Shown here piece by piece: positions 1-9,769 of a DNA stretch of 64,000 nucleotides. The notes beneath the pieces are model-generated. The model did no database searches and was not told the DNA's origin. It saw only the letters and a list, made by a program, of their open reading frames with translations. The translations under genes were made by a program, and so were the position numbers. How positions within the stretch are numbered: the first letter of the stretch is position 1; every line of letters starts with the position of its first letter. Location: assembly GCF_003946445.1 (NCBI RefSeq), contig NZ_RHOF01000007.1:21621-85620 (forward strand). The letters run 5' to 3'. This stretch comes from Loigolactobacillus jiayinensis. Its GTDB lineage: Bacteria > Bacillota > Bacilli > Lactobacillales > Lactobacillaceae.

Positions 1-24
1 ACACCAGCAATGACTTATTGAGAC

Positions 25-52
25 TTGACAAACATGAAAATACAAGTAGAAT
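25..52 (+). promoter_or_regulatory. promoter of the T-box/metNI transcript
   Basis: A consensus -35 TTGACA (25-30) is followed after 16 bases by TAGAAT (47-52). It lies just upstream of the T-box leader and is the obvious start for the metNI transcript. Assignment is by consensus match only. Confidence 0.55.
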
Positions 53-74
53 TAAGCTAATTATCCGGTAAAAC

Positions 75-352
75 AATGAAAAGATGAGTAAGTCGATAAC
101 TGATTTTTTAGCGAGTCTCAGTGAGTGTGAGGAGACAAATCTGGCCGACTGAAGATGGTCTTTTTAAAAAGCGTCAGCGAGTGGTAACACAAGGTGACGA
201 TGGGTGCGCCCATTATAGCGCCAGGGTATTAGTTTTTGGTACCTGATAAGGCCATCACTATGAAGTGGTGGTAAAACTAGGTGGTAACACGAATGCATTG
301 GCGTCCGTCCTAGAATCGTATAACGATTCAGGCGGGCGTCTTTTTTTGTCTA
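75..352 (+). promoter_or_regulatory. T-box leader (tRNA-sensing) with terminator upstream of metNI
   Basis: A long untranslated leader contains the T-box signature AGGTGGTAACACG (279-291), the part that pairs with the uncharged tRNA acceptor end. It is followed at about 298-348 by a GC-rich stem-loop (GCGTCCGTCC...GGCGGGCGTC) and a run of seven T, the expression platform. T-box leaders let uncharged tRNA prevent termination, so a tRNA(Met)-type specifier is expected here. An ATG triplet at 155-157 in the stem I region is a candidate specifier, but the stem I fold was not computed. The leader fills the first 400 bases, where no gene is seen. Confidence 0.85.
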
Positions 353-401
353 GAGATATTGAGCAAACCAGTGGCTAAAGTAATAAACAGGAGGAATTTT
401 T

Positions 402-1481
402 ATGAGTGCAGTTATTAAATTAGAGCATATTGATGTGACCTTTAAAAGTAAAACACGGACGGTGCAAGCCGTTCATGATGTTTCATTATCGGTTGAAAAA
501 GGTGAAGTTTACGGTATTGTTGGTTATTCTGGTGCCGGTAAGAGTACATTGGTCCGTGTGATCAACTTATTGCAGCGGCCAACTAAGGGCCAAGTTGAAG
601 TTAACCAGCAAGATTTATTAGCTTTAAAACCAAAAGCCTTACGTCAGGCACGCAAAAAGATTGGTATGATTTTCCAGCATTTTAATTTAATGAATGCACG
701 GACAATTGCTGACAACGTAGATTATCCATTGAAAAGTTCAAAATTAACTAAGGCGCAGCGCCGGGCTAAGGTTGCTGAATTATTGGACCTAGTTGGGTTA
801 TCCGATAAGAAGAATGCCTACCCAGCACAACTTTCCGGTGGGCAAAAGCAGCGGGTCGCGATTGCCCGTGCCTTAGCTAATGACCCCGAAATTCTGATTT
901 CTGATGAGGCAACCAGTGCATTAGATCCTAAAACCACATTATCTATTTTGGAGTTATTGCGTAGTCTTAACCAACGCCTAGGGTTAACTGTTGTTTTGAT
1001 TACGCATGAAATGCAGGCGGTTAAAGAAATCTGTCAAAAAGTAGCAGTGATGGAAAATGGCCAGATCATTGAGCGTGGGGACTTGCTACATGTTTTCAGT
1101 CAACCACAAAAACAATTGACCAAAGACTTTATTAATACGGCAACACAAATTGAACAAGCTTTAGGCAAGGTGTTACAACAACCGGCAATCAAGCACTTAC
1201 GATCAAATGAGCGCTTGGTCCAGCTTTCTTATATTGGTGATAGCACAGATCAACCGATTATTACTGAATTGTACAAACGTTATTTAGTTACTGCCAATAT
1301 TTTATTTGGCAATGTGGAAATCTTACAAAACACACCTGTAGGCAACTTGATTGTAACGTTAAGTGGGACGGAGAAAAATCTAAATGCGGCCACTAGTTAT
1401 TTGCGTCAAGCTCAGGTCAATGTACGTGAAATTAAGGTTGGCCGTGATGTAATTCCATTAACGAAAAAAGAACACGCATAG
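402..1481 (+). CDS. metN: methionine ABC transporter ATP-binding protein MetN
   Basis: Cytoplasmic ATPase of the D/L-methionine importer (MetNIQ). The 359 residues carry Walker [10 protein letters not shown] (about 41-49), the ABC signature LSGGQKQR (about 147), Walker [13 protein letters not shown] (about 164-175) and a following H-loop. The C-terminal ~90 residues look like the NIL domain, which binds methionine and mediates trans-inhibition in MetN. The start is ATG after GGAGGAATTTTT. metI follows 29 bases later. The preceding T-box leader implies induction on methionine starvation. No metQ (substrate-binding lipoprotein) gene is adjacent, so the binding protein must be encoded elsewhere. 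Confidence 0.95.
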   Translation: MSAVIKLEHIDVTFKSKTRTVQAVHDVSLSVEKGEVYGIVGYSGAGKSTLVRVINLLQRPTKGQVEVNQQDLLALKPKALRQARKKIGMIFQHFNLMNARTIADNVDYPLKSSKLTKAQRRAKVAELLDLVGLSDKKNAYPAQLSGGQKQRVAIARALANDPEILISDEATSALDPKTTLSILELLRSLNQRLGLTVVLITHEMQAVKEICQKVAVMENGQIIERGDLLHVFSQPQKQLTKDFINTATQIEQALGKVLQQPAIKHLRSNERLVQLSYIGDSTDQPIITELYKRYLVTANILFGNVEILQNTPVGNLIVTLSGTEKNLNAATSYLRQAQVNVREIKVGRDVIPLTKKEHA

Positions 1482-1510
1482 AATTTAAAAGTAGAAAAGG
1501 AGTCTTTGTT

Positions 1511-2191
1511 ATGGTAGCTATTTTTGCGCATTATTTCCCCAATGTGGTTGGTATTAGTGATGAATTTGTTCAAAGTACTTGGGAGACTATTTATATGGTT
1601 GTTGCAACCGCAATTATTGCTGGTATTATTGGTATGTTTCTCGGCGTTGCTTTGACCGTGACGGAGCCAGGACATATTTTGGCACAACGAACGGTTTACA
1701 GTGTTCTAGATAAATTAGTCAATTTATTCCGTTCAATTCCATTTATTATTTTGTTGGCCGTCATTGTGCCCTTTACTCGATTATTAGTTGGTACTTCGAT
1801 TGGGACCACAGCCGCAATTGTGCCACTAGTTTTAGGTTCAGCACCGTTTTATGCACGCCAGATTCAGAATGCGTTGGTTGAAGTTGACCCTGGTATTATT
1901 GAAGCTGCTGAATCGGTTGGTTCAAGCCCACTAGAAATTATCTTTCGTGTCTATTTAAAAGAAGGTTTATCCGAAATTATTCGTGTTTCAGTAGTGACAC
2001 TGATCAGTGTGATTGGCTTAACCGCGATGGCTGGCGCAGTTGGTGGTGGCGGCTTAGGTAATTTAGCCATCAGTGTCGGCTACAATCGTTTTCAAAATGA
2101 TGTGACCTTTATTTCGATGATCATTATTTTGTTAATGGTTTTCATCGTACAAGTCGTCGGCGACTTTTTTGCCCGTAAAACGGCCCATTAA
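1511..2191 (+). CDS. metI: methionine ABC transporter permease MetI
   Basis: Membrane subunit of the methionine importer, 226 residues, the usual length for MetI. The hydrophobic profile suggests five membrane spans. The EAA loop that docks on MetN is visible as EAAESVGSSPLEIIFRVYLK at about residues 136-155. The start is ATG preceded by AAAGGAG. The gene is co-transcribed with metN and ends at a strong terminator (2210-2250), so the transcription unit contains only metN and metI. Confidence 0.93.
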   Translation: MVAIFAHYFPNVVGISDEFVQSTWETIYMVVATAIIAGIIGMFLGVALTVTEPGHILAQRTVYSVLDKLVNLFRSIPFIILLAVIVPFTRLLVGTSIGTTAAIVPLVLGSAPFYARQIQNALVEVDPGIIEAAESVGSSPLEIIFRVYLKEGLSEIIRVSVVTLISVIGLTAMAGAVGGGGLGNLAISVGYNRFQNDVTFISMIIILLMVFIVQVVGDFFARKTAH

Positions 2192-2209
2192 AAATACTGA
2201 TATCAAAAG

Positions 2210-2250
2210 CAGGTATTGCCAATTATTTCAAAGGCGATATCTGTTTTTTT
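2210..2250 (+). terminator. rho-independent terminator of metNI
   Basis: CAGGTATTGCC (2210-2220) pairs over 11 positions, two of them G-T wobbles, with GGCGATATCTG (2233-2243). Seven T follow. Confidence 0.8.
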
Positions 2251-2365
2251 GGTCGAATGATGTTGGCGCTATTTGTTATACTAAAGGCAATGATAATGTA
2301 GCTTAGCGAATGATAAAATTAGTAACACCGATTGCGAACGTATGTTTATTTTTTGCTAAATGTGC

Positions 2366-2371
2366 TAAAAT
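2366..2371 (+). promoter_or_regulatory. possible extended -10 element before rexB
   Basis: TGCTAAAAT (2363-2371) resembles an extended -10 box. A poor -35 (TGTTTA, 2343-2348) sits 17 bases upstream. A TATACT at 2277-2282 is an alternative without an evident -35. Confidence 0.3.
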
Positions 2372-2407
2372 TAAGACATTAATCAATCAATGATGGGAGT
2401 GCTTTTT

Positions 2408-5400
2408 TTGAGCCTAAAATTTGTCTATGGACCAGCGAGTACAAATCGACGAGCGGCTTTGGTTAGTCAGTTAGCACAACAAATGCAAGCTGATCCAGAA
2501 GGTCATTTTTTTTATATCGTACCCAATCATATTAAATTCAGTTCTGAAGTTGATATTTTAACCGCGCTAAAGCAACAACAAAATAGTGCGGATCCAATTT
2601 TTGCAGCTAGTCGCTTACAGGTTTTCTCGTTTACGCGTTTGGCGTGGTACTTTATGAAAAATACCCCCTATTATCAAATTCCGCGGATTGGAACGGCGGG
2701 CCTGAATATGTTGGTCTACCAAATTATGGCGGATTTAGGGGACCAGTTAACCATTTACCGTGGTGAATTGGCGCAACCTGGTTTTGTTGCGCAATTAGTC
2801 AGACAATTATTGGCTTTAAAGTCTGGTTGTGTGACGGCCAGTGATTTACAAGAAATTGCGACTCAATTAAGTGAAGAAACAGATCTAAGTGCTAAAACCC
2901 ATGACTTAGCGTTGATCTATGAAAAGTTTGAGCAGACGTTACAGGGAAGCTATATTGAGAATACTGATTTGTTGAATGAGTTAAGCCAATATTTGGAACG
3001 TCAAGATTTAAGCCACACTTATTTCTACATTGAAGGTTTTACACAATTATCAGCACAAGAAAATCGCCTATTGTTAACGTTAATGCAAAAGGCAACGCAG
3101 CTGACGCTTAGTTTGACCTTAGATCAGCCTTATCGACAAAAAGCACCGGAAAAACAAAATCTCTTTTTTCAATCTGGCCAACTTTATCATCAGCTTTATC
3201 AGGTGGCACGGGGCTTGCGAGTGGCTGTGCTTAAGGATGAACTGGTGACGCAAACGCGGGTGGTGCCGGATTTAATTCATTTAGAGACTTATTGGCGGCG
3301 TTCCAATGCTGGTAGCAGTAAGCTGCAAGCAGAAGCGCTACAAAATACTAAAAGTATTCAAGTGATCCAGGCAGATACGCGGCAAACCGAAATTCGGCAA
3401 GTGGCCACACAAATTCGGCGAATGGTTGCGTTGCAGGGCTATCGTTATCAGGACTTTTTAGTATTGACACGCCATTTAGATGCTTATGAAACAATTTTAG
3501 CACCGACGTTTAAGGAATTTGATATTCCGGCTTTTGATGATTTACAGCATCATATGACTGACCATCCGTTAGTTGAATTGATCAATGCATTGTTTGCAGT
3601 AAAACAACATTATTATCGCTACCAAGATATGATGCGTCTATTAAAAACAGAATTATTAATCCCGCAAGTGGCGGGACAAACGATGACTAATCAAGCTTAT
3701 CGTCAGGCGGTCGATCTCACCGAAAATATGGTGTTGAAGTATGGTTTTGCCGGTAAGCAATGGTTGCGAAAAGAGGATTGGCAATTCTATCGTTTTGAGG
3801 ATCAGGATTTTGGTACTGAGTCAACTAAAGACAATGATAGCGCGGCGCAGGTCAATTTAATTCGCCGCTTTATTCGTGATACCTTGCCACCTTTCTTTAA
3901 AAAATTAGATCACGCGGCTGACGGTCAAGCGGCGGCACAGATCATCTATAATTTTTTGATTGAGCAGGGTGTGGTAACACAATTACAGGCTTGGCGGGAG
4001 CAGTCATTGGCCACCGGTGATTTGGTGCAAGCAGCTGAGCCGGAACAAACGTGGCAGATTTTTTGCACCATGTTGGACGAATATGTCACTATCTTAGGCG
4101 CGGTGCCATTCCAGGCGACTGATTTATTGGCATTATTACAGGTTGGTTTTGAAGGTGCTAGTTACTCCCAAATTCCGTCAACTCTGGATCAAGTTCTGAT
4201 TTCTGAATCAGGTATGGTGCAAACTGCAATGCGTAAAGTTGTTTTTATGATTGGGAGTACTGATCAAGTGATGCCGGATCGAATCGTCAGTGACCATTTG
4301 TTATCCGACAATGATCAGGAACAACTAAAAGATTATCTAACTGACGGTGCGTACTTGGCAGATGACGCGGTTACCCAAATGGCTAACGAACCGTTCCTGA
4401 ATTATACGGCTTTTCTTGCGGCGCGTGAGCAGTTAATTTTCACTTATCCAGTGAATGATGATAGCAACGTTTTGAAGCGGTCGCCGTATGTGGAACGTAT
4501 TTTGCAGCATTTCAAACTTAAAGAGCAAGTGGGACAAACACGGCCGGAGATCACGGATAACAAAATTGCACCATTTGTCGGCTCTAAGCGTAGTACCCTA
4601 ACCCATTTGATTCAAGTGAGCCGTGACGCTATGGCCCAGAAGACACAATTGCCAGCAATTTGGCTCTACGTTTATCGTTTATTGCGTAAAGACGGCGGCT
4701 ATGGGGTACTGACTGAGTGTTTATTGGCCAGTCTGAATTACCGCAATGTGCCGCAAAAATTACGACCAGAGATCGTTGCGGCTTTATACGGTAAGACAAT
4801 CAATACTTCAATTTCCAAGCTAGAAGAATTTTACCAAAATCAGTACGCTTATTTCCTGAAATACGGTTTGAAATTACAGGAACGCGATATTTTTGAATTG
4901 TCGCCTGCCAGCGCTGGTGAATTTTACCATATGGCTTTAGATCAATTATTGAAGCGAGTGCAGGCTCAAGGTCAGCAATTAACGGCGCTTTCTAATAGCG
5001 AAGTGGATCGCTTGATCGATAGTATTTTATTGGAGATGTCGACGTTACCGCAATTTCAAATTCTTGCCAGTTCCAGTCGAATGGCTTATTTAGCGCGGCA
5101 GTTGACAGCCACAATTAAACAAGTGGCTCATGCGTTGCAGCATCAAGGACAGCAAACTAAGATGACGCCATTACGCACCGAGGTTTTATTTGGTCATGTC
5201 GGCAGCGACGATGGCTTAGCACCATTGCAATTTAAGTTACCCCATGGTCGGCAAGTTAAGGTACGTGGAAAAATTGATCGAATTGATCAAATGGTACTTG
5301 GTGATACACACTATTTGGGCATTGTTGATTATAAGTCGGGCACACATGATTTTGATTTTCGTGATGCTTATTATGGCTTGGCGTTACAAATGTTAACGTA

Positions 5401-5962
5401 TTTGGATGCCATGATGAAAAATTCAGCCACGCTGGCAGATGTGCCAACCGTACAAACGAAGCCAGCTGGTGCCTTATATTTACATTTACAAAATCCCAAA
5501 CTAAAGTTAGCTGAAGTGCTGAGCAAAGGTTTTGATGATGCTTTATTGACCAAAAATAAATACCAAGGCTTCTTATTAAATGACGAACCGTTATTAGATA
5601 ATTTAGATCATGAGTTGAATGAACGAACCGGCTATTCTAAAATCTATCCATTATATAAGGGCAAGGCCGGTTATTCGGTTAAAAGTAGTCAGTTAGTCAC
5701 AGAGTCAGAATTAGCCCTTTTATTGGCTCACGATGAAGCGATGATCAAAGCGGCTGCGCTGGCGATTTTCTCGGGTGAGCTCGATTTAAATCCTGCTAAA
5801 TGGCCAGATAATAGGACAGCACTACAATATTCACCATTTAAGCCGATCATGCAATTTGATGCGATGCTACCGGAAAATAATTATCATCAACTGAAAGCAT
5901 TGGATCGTGCGGCGGTTTTGGCGATGCTTAAGGCTGAACAAGAAAGTAAAGGGGACAAATAA
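2408..5962 (+). CDS. rexB: ATP-dependent helicase/deoxyribonuclease subunit RexB (AddB family)
   Basis: Subunit B of the RexAB (AddAB) complex, which processes double-strand breaks to recombinogenic ends. I chose the TTG at 2408 because GGGAG (2395-2399) lies 8 bases upstream. The in-frame ATG at 2390 has no such site. This gives 1184 residues, starting near SLKFVYGPAS. The C-terminal third has a RecB-type nuclease motif GIVDYKSG at about residues 970-980. The N-terminal region lacks a clear Walker A lysine, and no C-terminal cysteine set for a 4Fe-4S cluster is visible. Both features separate the lactobacillal RexB from Bacillus AddB. The stop overlaps the rexA start region (TAATG). Confidence 0.92.
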   Translation: MSLKFVYGPASTNRRAALVSQLAQQMQADPEGHFFYIVPNHIKFSSEVDILTALKQQQNSADPIFAASRLQVFSFTRLAWYFMKNTPYYQIPRIGTAGLNMLVYQIMADLGDQLTIYRGELAQPGFVAQLVRQLLALKSGCVTASDLQEIATQLSEETDLSAKTHDLALIYEKFEQTLQGSYIENTDLLNELSQYLERQDLSHTYFYIEGFTQLSAQENRLLLTLMQKATQLTLSLTLDQPYRQKAPEKQNLFFQSGQLYHQLYQVARGLRVAVLKDELVTQTRVVPDLIHLETYWRRSNAGSSKLQAEALQNTKSIQVIQADTRQTEIRQVATQIRRMVALQGYRYQDFLVLTRHLDAYETILAPTFKEFDIPAFDDLQHHMTDHPLVELINALFAVKQHYYRYQDMMRLLKTELLIPQVAGQTMTNQAYRQAVDLTENMVLKYGFAGKQWLRKEDWQFYRFEDQDFGTESTKDNDSAAQVNLIRRFIRDTLPPFFKKLDHAADGQAAAQIIYNFLIEQGVVTQLQAWREQSLATGDLVQAAEPEQTWQIFCTMLDEYVTILGAVPFQATDLLALLQVGFEGASYSQIPSTLDQVLISESGMVQTAMRKVVFMIGSTDQVMPDRIVSDHLLSDNDQEQLKDYLTDGAYLADDAVTQMANEPFLNYTAFLAAREQLIFTYPVNDDSNVLKRSPYVERILQHFKLKEQVGQTRPEITDNKIAPFVGSKRSTLTHLIQVSRDAMAQKTQLPAIWLYVYRLLRKDGGYGVLTECLLASLNYRNVPQKLRPEIVAALYGKTINTSISKLEEFYQNQYAYFLKYGLKLQERDIFELSPASAGEFYHMALDQLLKRVQAQGQQLTALSNSEVDRLIDSILLEMSTLPQFQILASSSRMAYLARQLTATIKQVAHALQHQGQQTKMTPLRTEVLFGHVGSDDGLAPLQFKLPHGRQVKVRGKIDRIDQMVLGDTHYLGIVDYKSGTHDFDFRDAYYGLALQMLTYLDAMMKNSATLADVPTVQTKPAGALYLHLQNPKLKLAEVLSKGFDDALLTKNKYQGFLLNDEPLLDNLDHELNERTGYSKIYPLYKGKAGYSVKSSQLVTESELALLLAHDEAMIKAAALAIFSGELDLNPAKWPDNRTALQYSPFKPIMQFDAMLPENNYHQLKALDRAAVLAMLKAEQESKGDK

Positions 5963-8900
5963 TGAGTGCTAAGCAAACACACTTCACGACGAATCAGCAA
6001 CATGCGATTGACGATGCAGGACGTAATATTTTAGTGTCAGCCTCCGCTGGTTCAGGTAAAACAACGGTCTTAGTTGAGCGTGTGATCCAAAAAATCTTAC
6101 ACAAAATTGATGTTGACAAATTACTGATCGTCACCTTTACTGAAGCGGCTGCTAGTGAAATGCGTGAGCGTATTCAAACTGCTTTACAGCAAGCCTTGAT
6201 CAACAGTGATGAGCCACAGCAACGGCAATATCTAAGTCAACAACTTAGTCAATTACCAGTGGCTCACATTAGTACATTGCATGCCTTTTGTTTACAAATG
6301 ATCCAGCGTTATTATTATGTGATCGATTTAGATCCAGTATTTCGCTTGTTAACTGATGATACGGAGACGGTGTTATTACGCGAGGATGTTTGGTCTGATT
6401 TACGGGAGCAGCTATACCAAGATCAACCAGCTTTTGCTCAACTAACGGCTAATTTTTCTAGTGATCGTAGTGATGACGGCTTAACTGATCTGGTGATGCG
6501 CTTGTATGACTTTGCTAATGCTAATCCTGAACCTGATCAATGGTTGGCACAGTTGGCGCAAGCTTATCATTTAACGACCACCGAGCCGACGAAAGGCCAG
6601 TTTTTTGAGCAACAATTGTTGGCTATTTTACAAGAAGAGTTAACACAAGCGCAGCAAGATCTAAAGAGTGGCCAAGCGGTTGCTGAGGAGCAACAGTTGG
6701 ATAAGTTAGTGACTTGTTTAGATACTGATCAGCAGCAGGTTGCAGCTTTATTAGCGCAATTAAAAACGACTTCTTGGAATGAGTTACGCCAGCAATTTTT
6801 AGACTTTAAGTGGCAACGCGCACCATCACTAACAAAATTAGATGAGCTTGCCAAGGCGGCTAAAAATACCGCTATGGATTTTCGTAAGCAAGCTAAGACG
6901 CGCGTGGCCGCATTAGGCACGGATTACTTTGGCTTAACTGCCGAACAATTAGTCCATGTGATGGGTCAAGCTGAACAATTAGTTAAGCAATTAGTTGAAG
7001 TGGTTACAAGTTTTGGTCAGGCTTTTCGTGCCGAAAAGCAGCGCCGACATTTGCTGGATTTTAGTGATTTGGAACATTTTACCTTGGCTATTTTAACCGC
7101 GGACAACGCCAGTGGTGTGCAAACAAGGACTGCGCTGCAGCAGCAATTTAACGAAGTATTGGTTGATGAATATCAGGATACCAATCGCTTACAAGAAGAA
7201 ATTTTAACCACTGTTGCTCAGGCTGAACCCGGGAACATGTTTATGGTGGGGGATGTTAAACAATCGATTTATGCGTTTCGGTTAGCTGATCCCAGCCTTT
7301 TCTTGCATAAGTATAACCAATTTGCACAGATGGATAATCCGAATCAGCGCATTATTTTAGCGGAGAATTTTCGCTCAGTCGCAAATATTGATGATTTTAC
7401 TAATTTAGTTTTTAGCCAGTTAATGGATGAAACGGTTGGTGAGATGGTTTACGATGATAGTGCTAAATTAGTGGCGGGAGCTAAATACCCAGCTGATACT
7501 ACTGTAACTGCAGAGCTGTTAGTTTATGAGGCTGATACGGCCACAACGGATGACGATACTGCTGCAGTACCTGAACAATTTATTTTAGATGATAAGGCGC
7601 AAGGACAGGCGGCTTTAGTTGGTCAACGCATTCAGGAATTAATGGCCACTGGGGAAATCTACGACCGTAAAAGTGGTGAAAAACGAAAAATTCGTTATCA
7701 GGATATTGCTTTATTAACGCCAACCCGCAAAAATAATTTGATCATTGTCGATTGGTTTAAGCGTTTAGGAATCCCGGTTGTTGTGACTGGTGCGCAAAGT
7801 TATTTTCAAACCACTGAAATTCAAATTATGATGGCCTTATTAAGTGTGGTCGATAATCCCTATCAAGATATTCCTTTAGTTAGTGTCCTGCGTTCACCAA
7901 TTGTTGGTCTTGACGAAAATGAATTGGCGTTTTTGCGGATCAACCGGCGGACAGGTGACTATTATCAAGCTGTACTTGATTTTCAACAAAACTTTTTGCC
8001 AATTGCAGCGCCAGAGTTCCAACAAAAACTGTACGCTAAGGTCGACCGTTTTCTTGGTCAGCTAAATCAATTTCGTGAATTGGCACGTCAAAATCAGTTG
8101 GTGACGCTAATTTGGACTATTTACAACGAAACTGGTTTTCTGGATTATGTTGGTGGAATGCCAGCTGGTGCGCAGCGGCAAGCTAATTTACATGCGCTTT
8201 ATGAACGCGCCCATACCTATGAAGCAAGCAGTTTCAAAGGCCTATTTCAGTTTGTTCGTTTTATCAAGCAAATGCAGGAGAAGGACAAAGATTTAGGTGA
8301 AGCACCGGCTAAAGCGATAACCGATGCCGTTTCAGTGATGACGATACATGGTAGCAAGGGATTAGAATTCCCAGTGGTTTTCTTAATGGACGCCACGCAT
8401 CAATTTAACCAGGCTAATTCGCGGGGCCAGTATGTTTTGGATGATCGCTTCGGTATTGGCATTACCTACTTAGATCCGGAAAAGCGAATTGAAATTAATT
8501 TACCGCAGAAAAAGATTGCCCAAACGCTGACACAACGACGACAATCAGCTGAAGAAATGCGCTTATTGTATGTTGCGATCACGCGGACGGAGCAACAATT
8601 ATTTGTCGTTGGCAGTTATCCAAATCGTGAAAAGGCGATTGCAACTTGGGAAAAGGCGTTTCAAAGTCAGCATTTAGTGTTAAATGCGAGTCTACGCAGT
8701 AGCGTTAATAATTTTATGGATTGGTTGGGAATGTGCTTGATTCGCCACCCGAAGTTTGAGCAACAATTATTGACGCAAACCAATCAATTTAAGGGCTTAG
8801 ACAATGATAAAACGCAATTTAAGGTACGTTTCTATAGCGCCACTGACGTGTTACCAGCGGAAATGACAACAGCAGTGGATAAAACGAATTGGCCGGAGAA

Positions 8901-9699
8901 GTTTGCACTGGCGGCGCAGCAGGGTGATTTTACTAGCTTAAATGTGGACCAGCTTGATCAAGTTATCAATTTACGTTACCCATTTCAAGCCGCAACTGAA
9001 ACCACTGCCTACCAAGCAGTTTCTGAAGTGAAACGATTATTTGATGATCCCACTAATAGTGAAATGAATGCCTTAATTGTTGATGCTGACGAAAAGACAC
9101 AAGGCGTTCATCGATATGTGGCGCAAGACTTCGCAGTCCCACAATTTATGCAGACAACGACACAAGTACCACCAACTGCGGTCGGCACCGCAACCCATTT
9201 AGTGCTTCAGGAAATTGATTTACACACACCGCCAACTGCTGCTAGTATTACGGCATTGATCAAGCGTTTAGTGGCGAAGAATATTTTGACGAACACAGTC
9301 GCGGAAAAAATCAAAACCGCTAATATTCTACGGTTCTTTGACAGCGATTTAGGCCAACAGCTGTTAGCGCAGCCAGATCAACTCGTCCGGGAAGCACCGT
9401 TTTCACTTTTACTACCAGCAACTCAATTATTTACTGATTTTGCGGCTGAAGATCCAGCACAGATCCTAATTCATGGGATTATGGATGGCTATTTAGTTAC
9501 ACCAGAACAAGTGATTTTATTTGATTATAAAACGGACTACGTTCCACAAACTAACGCAGCGGCAAAAGTGCAACAGTTGAAACAGCGGTATGCCGGCCAG
9601 TTGAATTTGTACGCTGCGGCATTGTCCAGAATTCTACAGCGGCCAGTGACCCACAAATATCTTTATTTACTGGCGAGTGGCGATTTACTAGCTATTTAA
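5962..9699 (+). CDS. rexA: ATP-dependent helicase/nuclease subunit RexA (AddA)
   Basis: UvrD-family helicase plus nuclease subunit of RexAB, 1245 residues. Visible motifs in order: Walker A SASAGSGKTT (about 24-33), Walker B VDEYQDTN (about 400), motif III GDVKQSIYAFR (about 432), motif V IHGSKGLEFPVVF (about 795), motif VI LLYVAITRTEQQL (about 868) and the C-terminal nuclease motif LFDYKTD (about 1186). The start is the ATG overlapping the rexB stop, with GGGGA upstream. rexB-rexA is the standard order in lactobacilli and streptococci. Transcription ends at the bidirectional hairpin at 9708-9768. Confidence 0.95.
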   Translation: MSAKQTHFTTNQQHAIDDAGRNILVSASAGSGKTTVLVERVIQKILHKIDVDKLLIVTFTEAAASEMRERIQTALQQALINSDEPQQRQYLSQQLSQLPVAHISTLHAFCLQMIQRYYYVIDLDPVFRLLTDDTETVLLREDVWSDLREQLYQDQPAFAQLTANFSSDRSDDGLTDLVMRLYDFANANPEPDQWLAQLAQAYHLTTTEPTKGQFFEQQLLAILQEELTQAQQDLKSGQAVAEEQQLDKLVTCLDTDQQQVAALLAQLKTTSWNELRQQFLDFKWQRAPSLTKLDELAKAAKNTAMDFRKQAKTRVAALGTDYFGLTAEQLVHVMGQAEQLVKQLVEVVTSFGQAFRAEKQRRHLLDFSDLEHFTLAILTADNASGVQTRTALQQQFNEVLVDEYQDTNRLQEEILTTVAQAEPGNMFMVGDVKQSIYAFRLADPSLFLHKYNQFAQMDNPNQRIILAENFRSVANIDDFTNLVFSQLMDETVGEMVYDDSAKLVAGAKYPADTTVTAELLVYEADTATTDDDTAAVPEQFILDDKAQGQAALVGQRIQELMATGEIYDRKSGEKRKIRYQDIALLTPTRKNNLIIVDWFKRLGIPVVVTGAQSYFQTTEIQIMMALLSVVDNPYQDIPLVSVLRSPIVGLDENELAFLRINRRTGDYYQAVLDFQQNFLPIAAPEFQQKLYAKVDRFLGQLNQFRELARQNQLVTLIWTIYNETGFLDYVGGMPAGAQRQANLHALYERAHTYEASSFKGLFQFVRFIKQMQEKDKDLGEAPAKAITDAVSVMTIHGSKGLEFPVVFLMDATHQFNQANSRGQYVLDDRFGIGITYLDPEKRIEINLPQKKIAQTLTQRRQSAEEMRLLYVAITRTEQQLFVVGSYPNREKAIATWEKAFQSQHLVLNASLRSSVNNFMDWLGMCLIRHPKFEQQLLTQTNQFKGLDNDKTQFKVRFYSATDVLPAEMTTAVDKTNWPEKFALAAQQGDFTSLNVDQLDQVINLRYPFQAATETTAYQAVSEVKRLFDDPTNSEMNALIVDADEKTQGVHRYVAQDFAVPQFMQTTTQVPPTAVGTATHLVLQEIDLHTPPTAASITALIKRLVAKNILTNTVAEKIKTANILRFFDSDLGQQLLAQPDQLVREAPFSLLLPATQLFTDFAAEDPAQILIHGIMDGYLVTPEQVILFDYKTDYVPQTNAAAKVQQLKQRYAGQLNLYAAALSRILQRPVTHKYLYLLASGDLLAI

Positions 9700-9707
9700 G
9701 GGCGATA

Positions 9708-9768
9708 AAAAAGCAACTAACAGGAACTAGCGTCAAAAACTAGCGTGTTCCTAATTAGTTGCTTTTTA
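9708..9768. terminator. bidirectional terminator between rexA and the convergent lipoprotein gene
   Basis: AGCAACTAA (9712-9720) pairs with TTAGTTGCT (9755-9763), and AGGAAC (9722-9727) pairs with GTTCCT (9747-9752). Runs of A and T flank the structure, so it can act for both convergent genes. Confidence 0.85.
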
Positions 9769-9769
9769 A

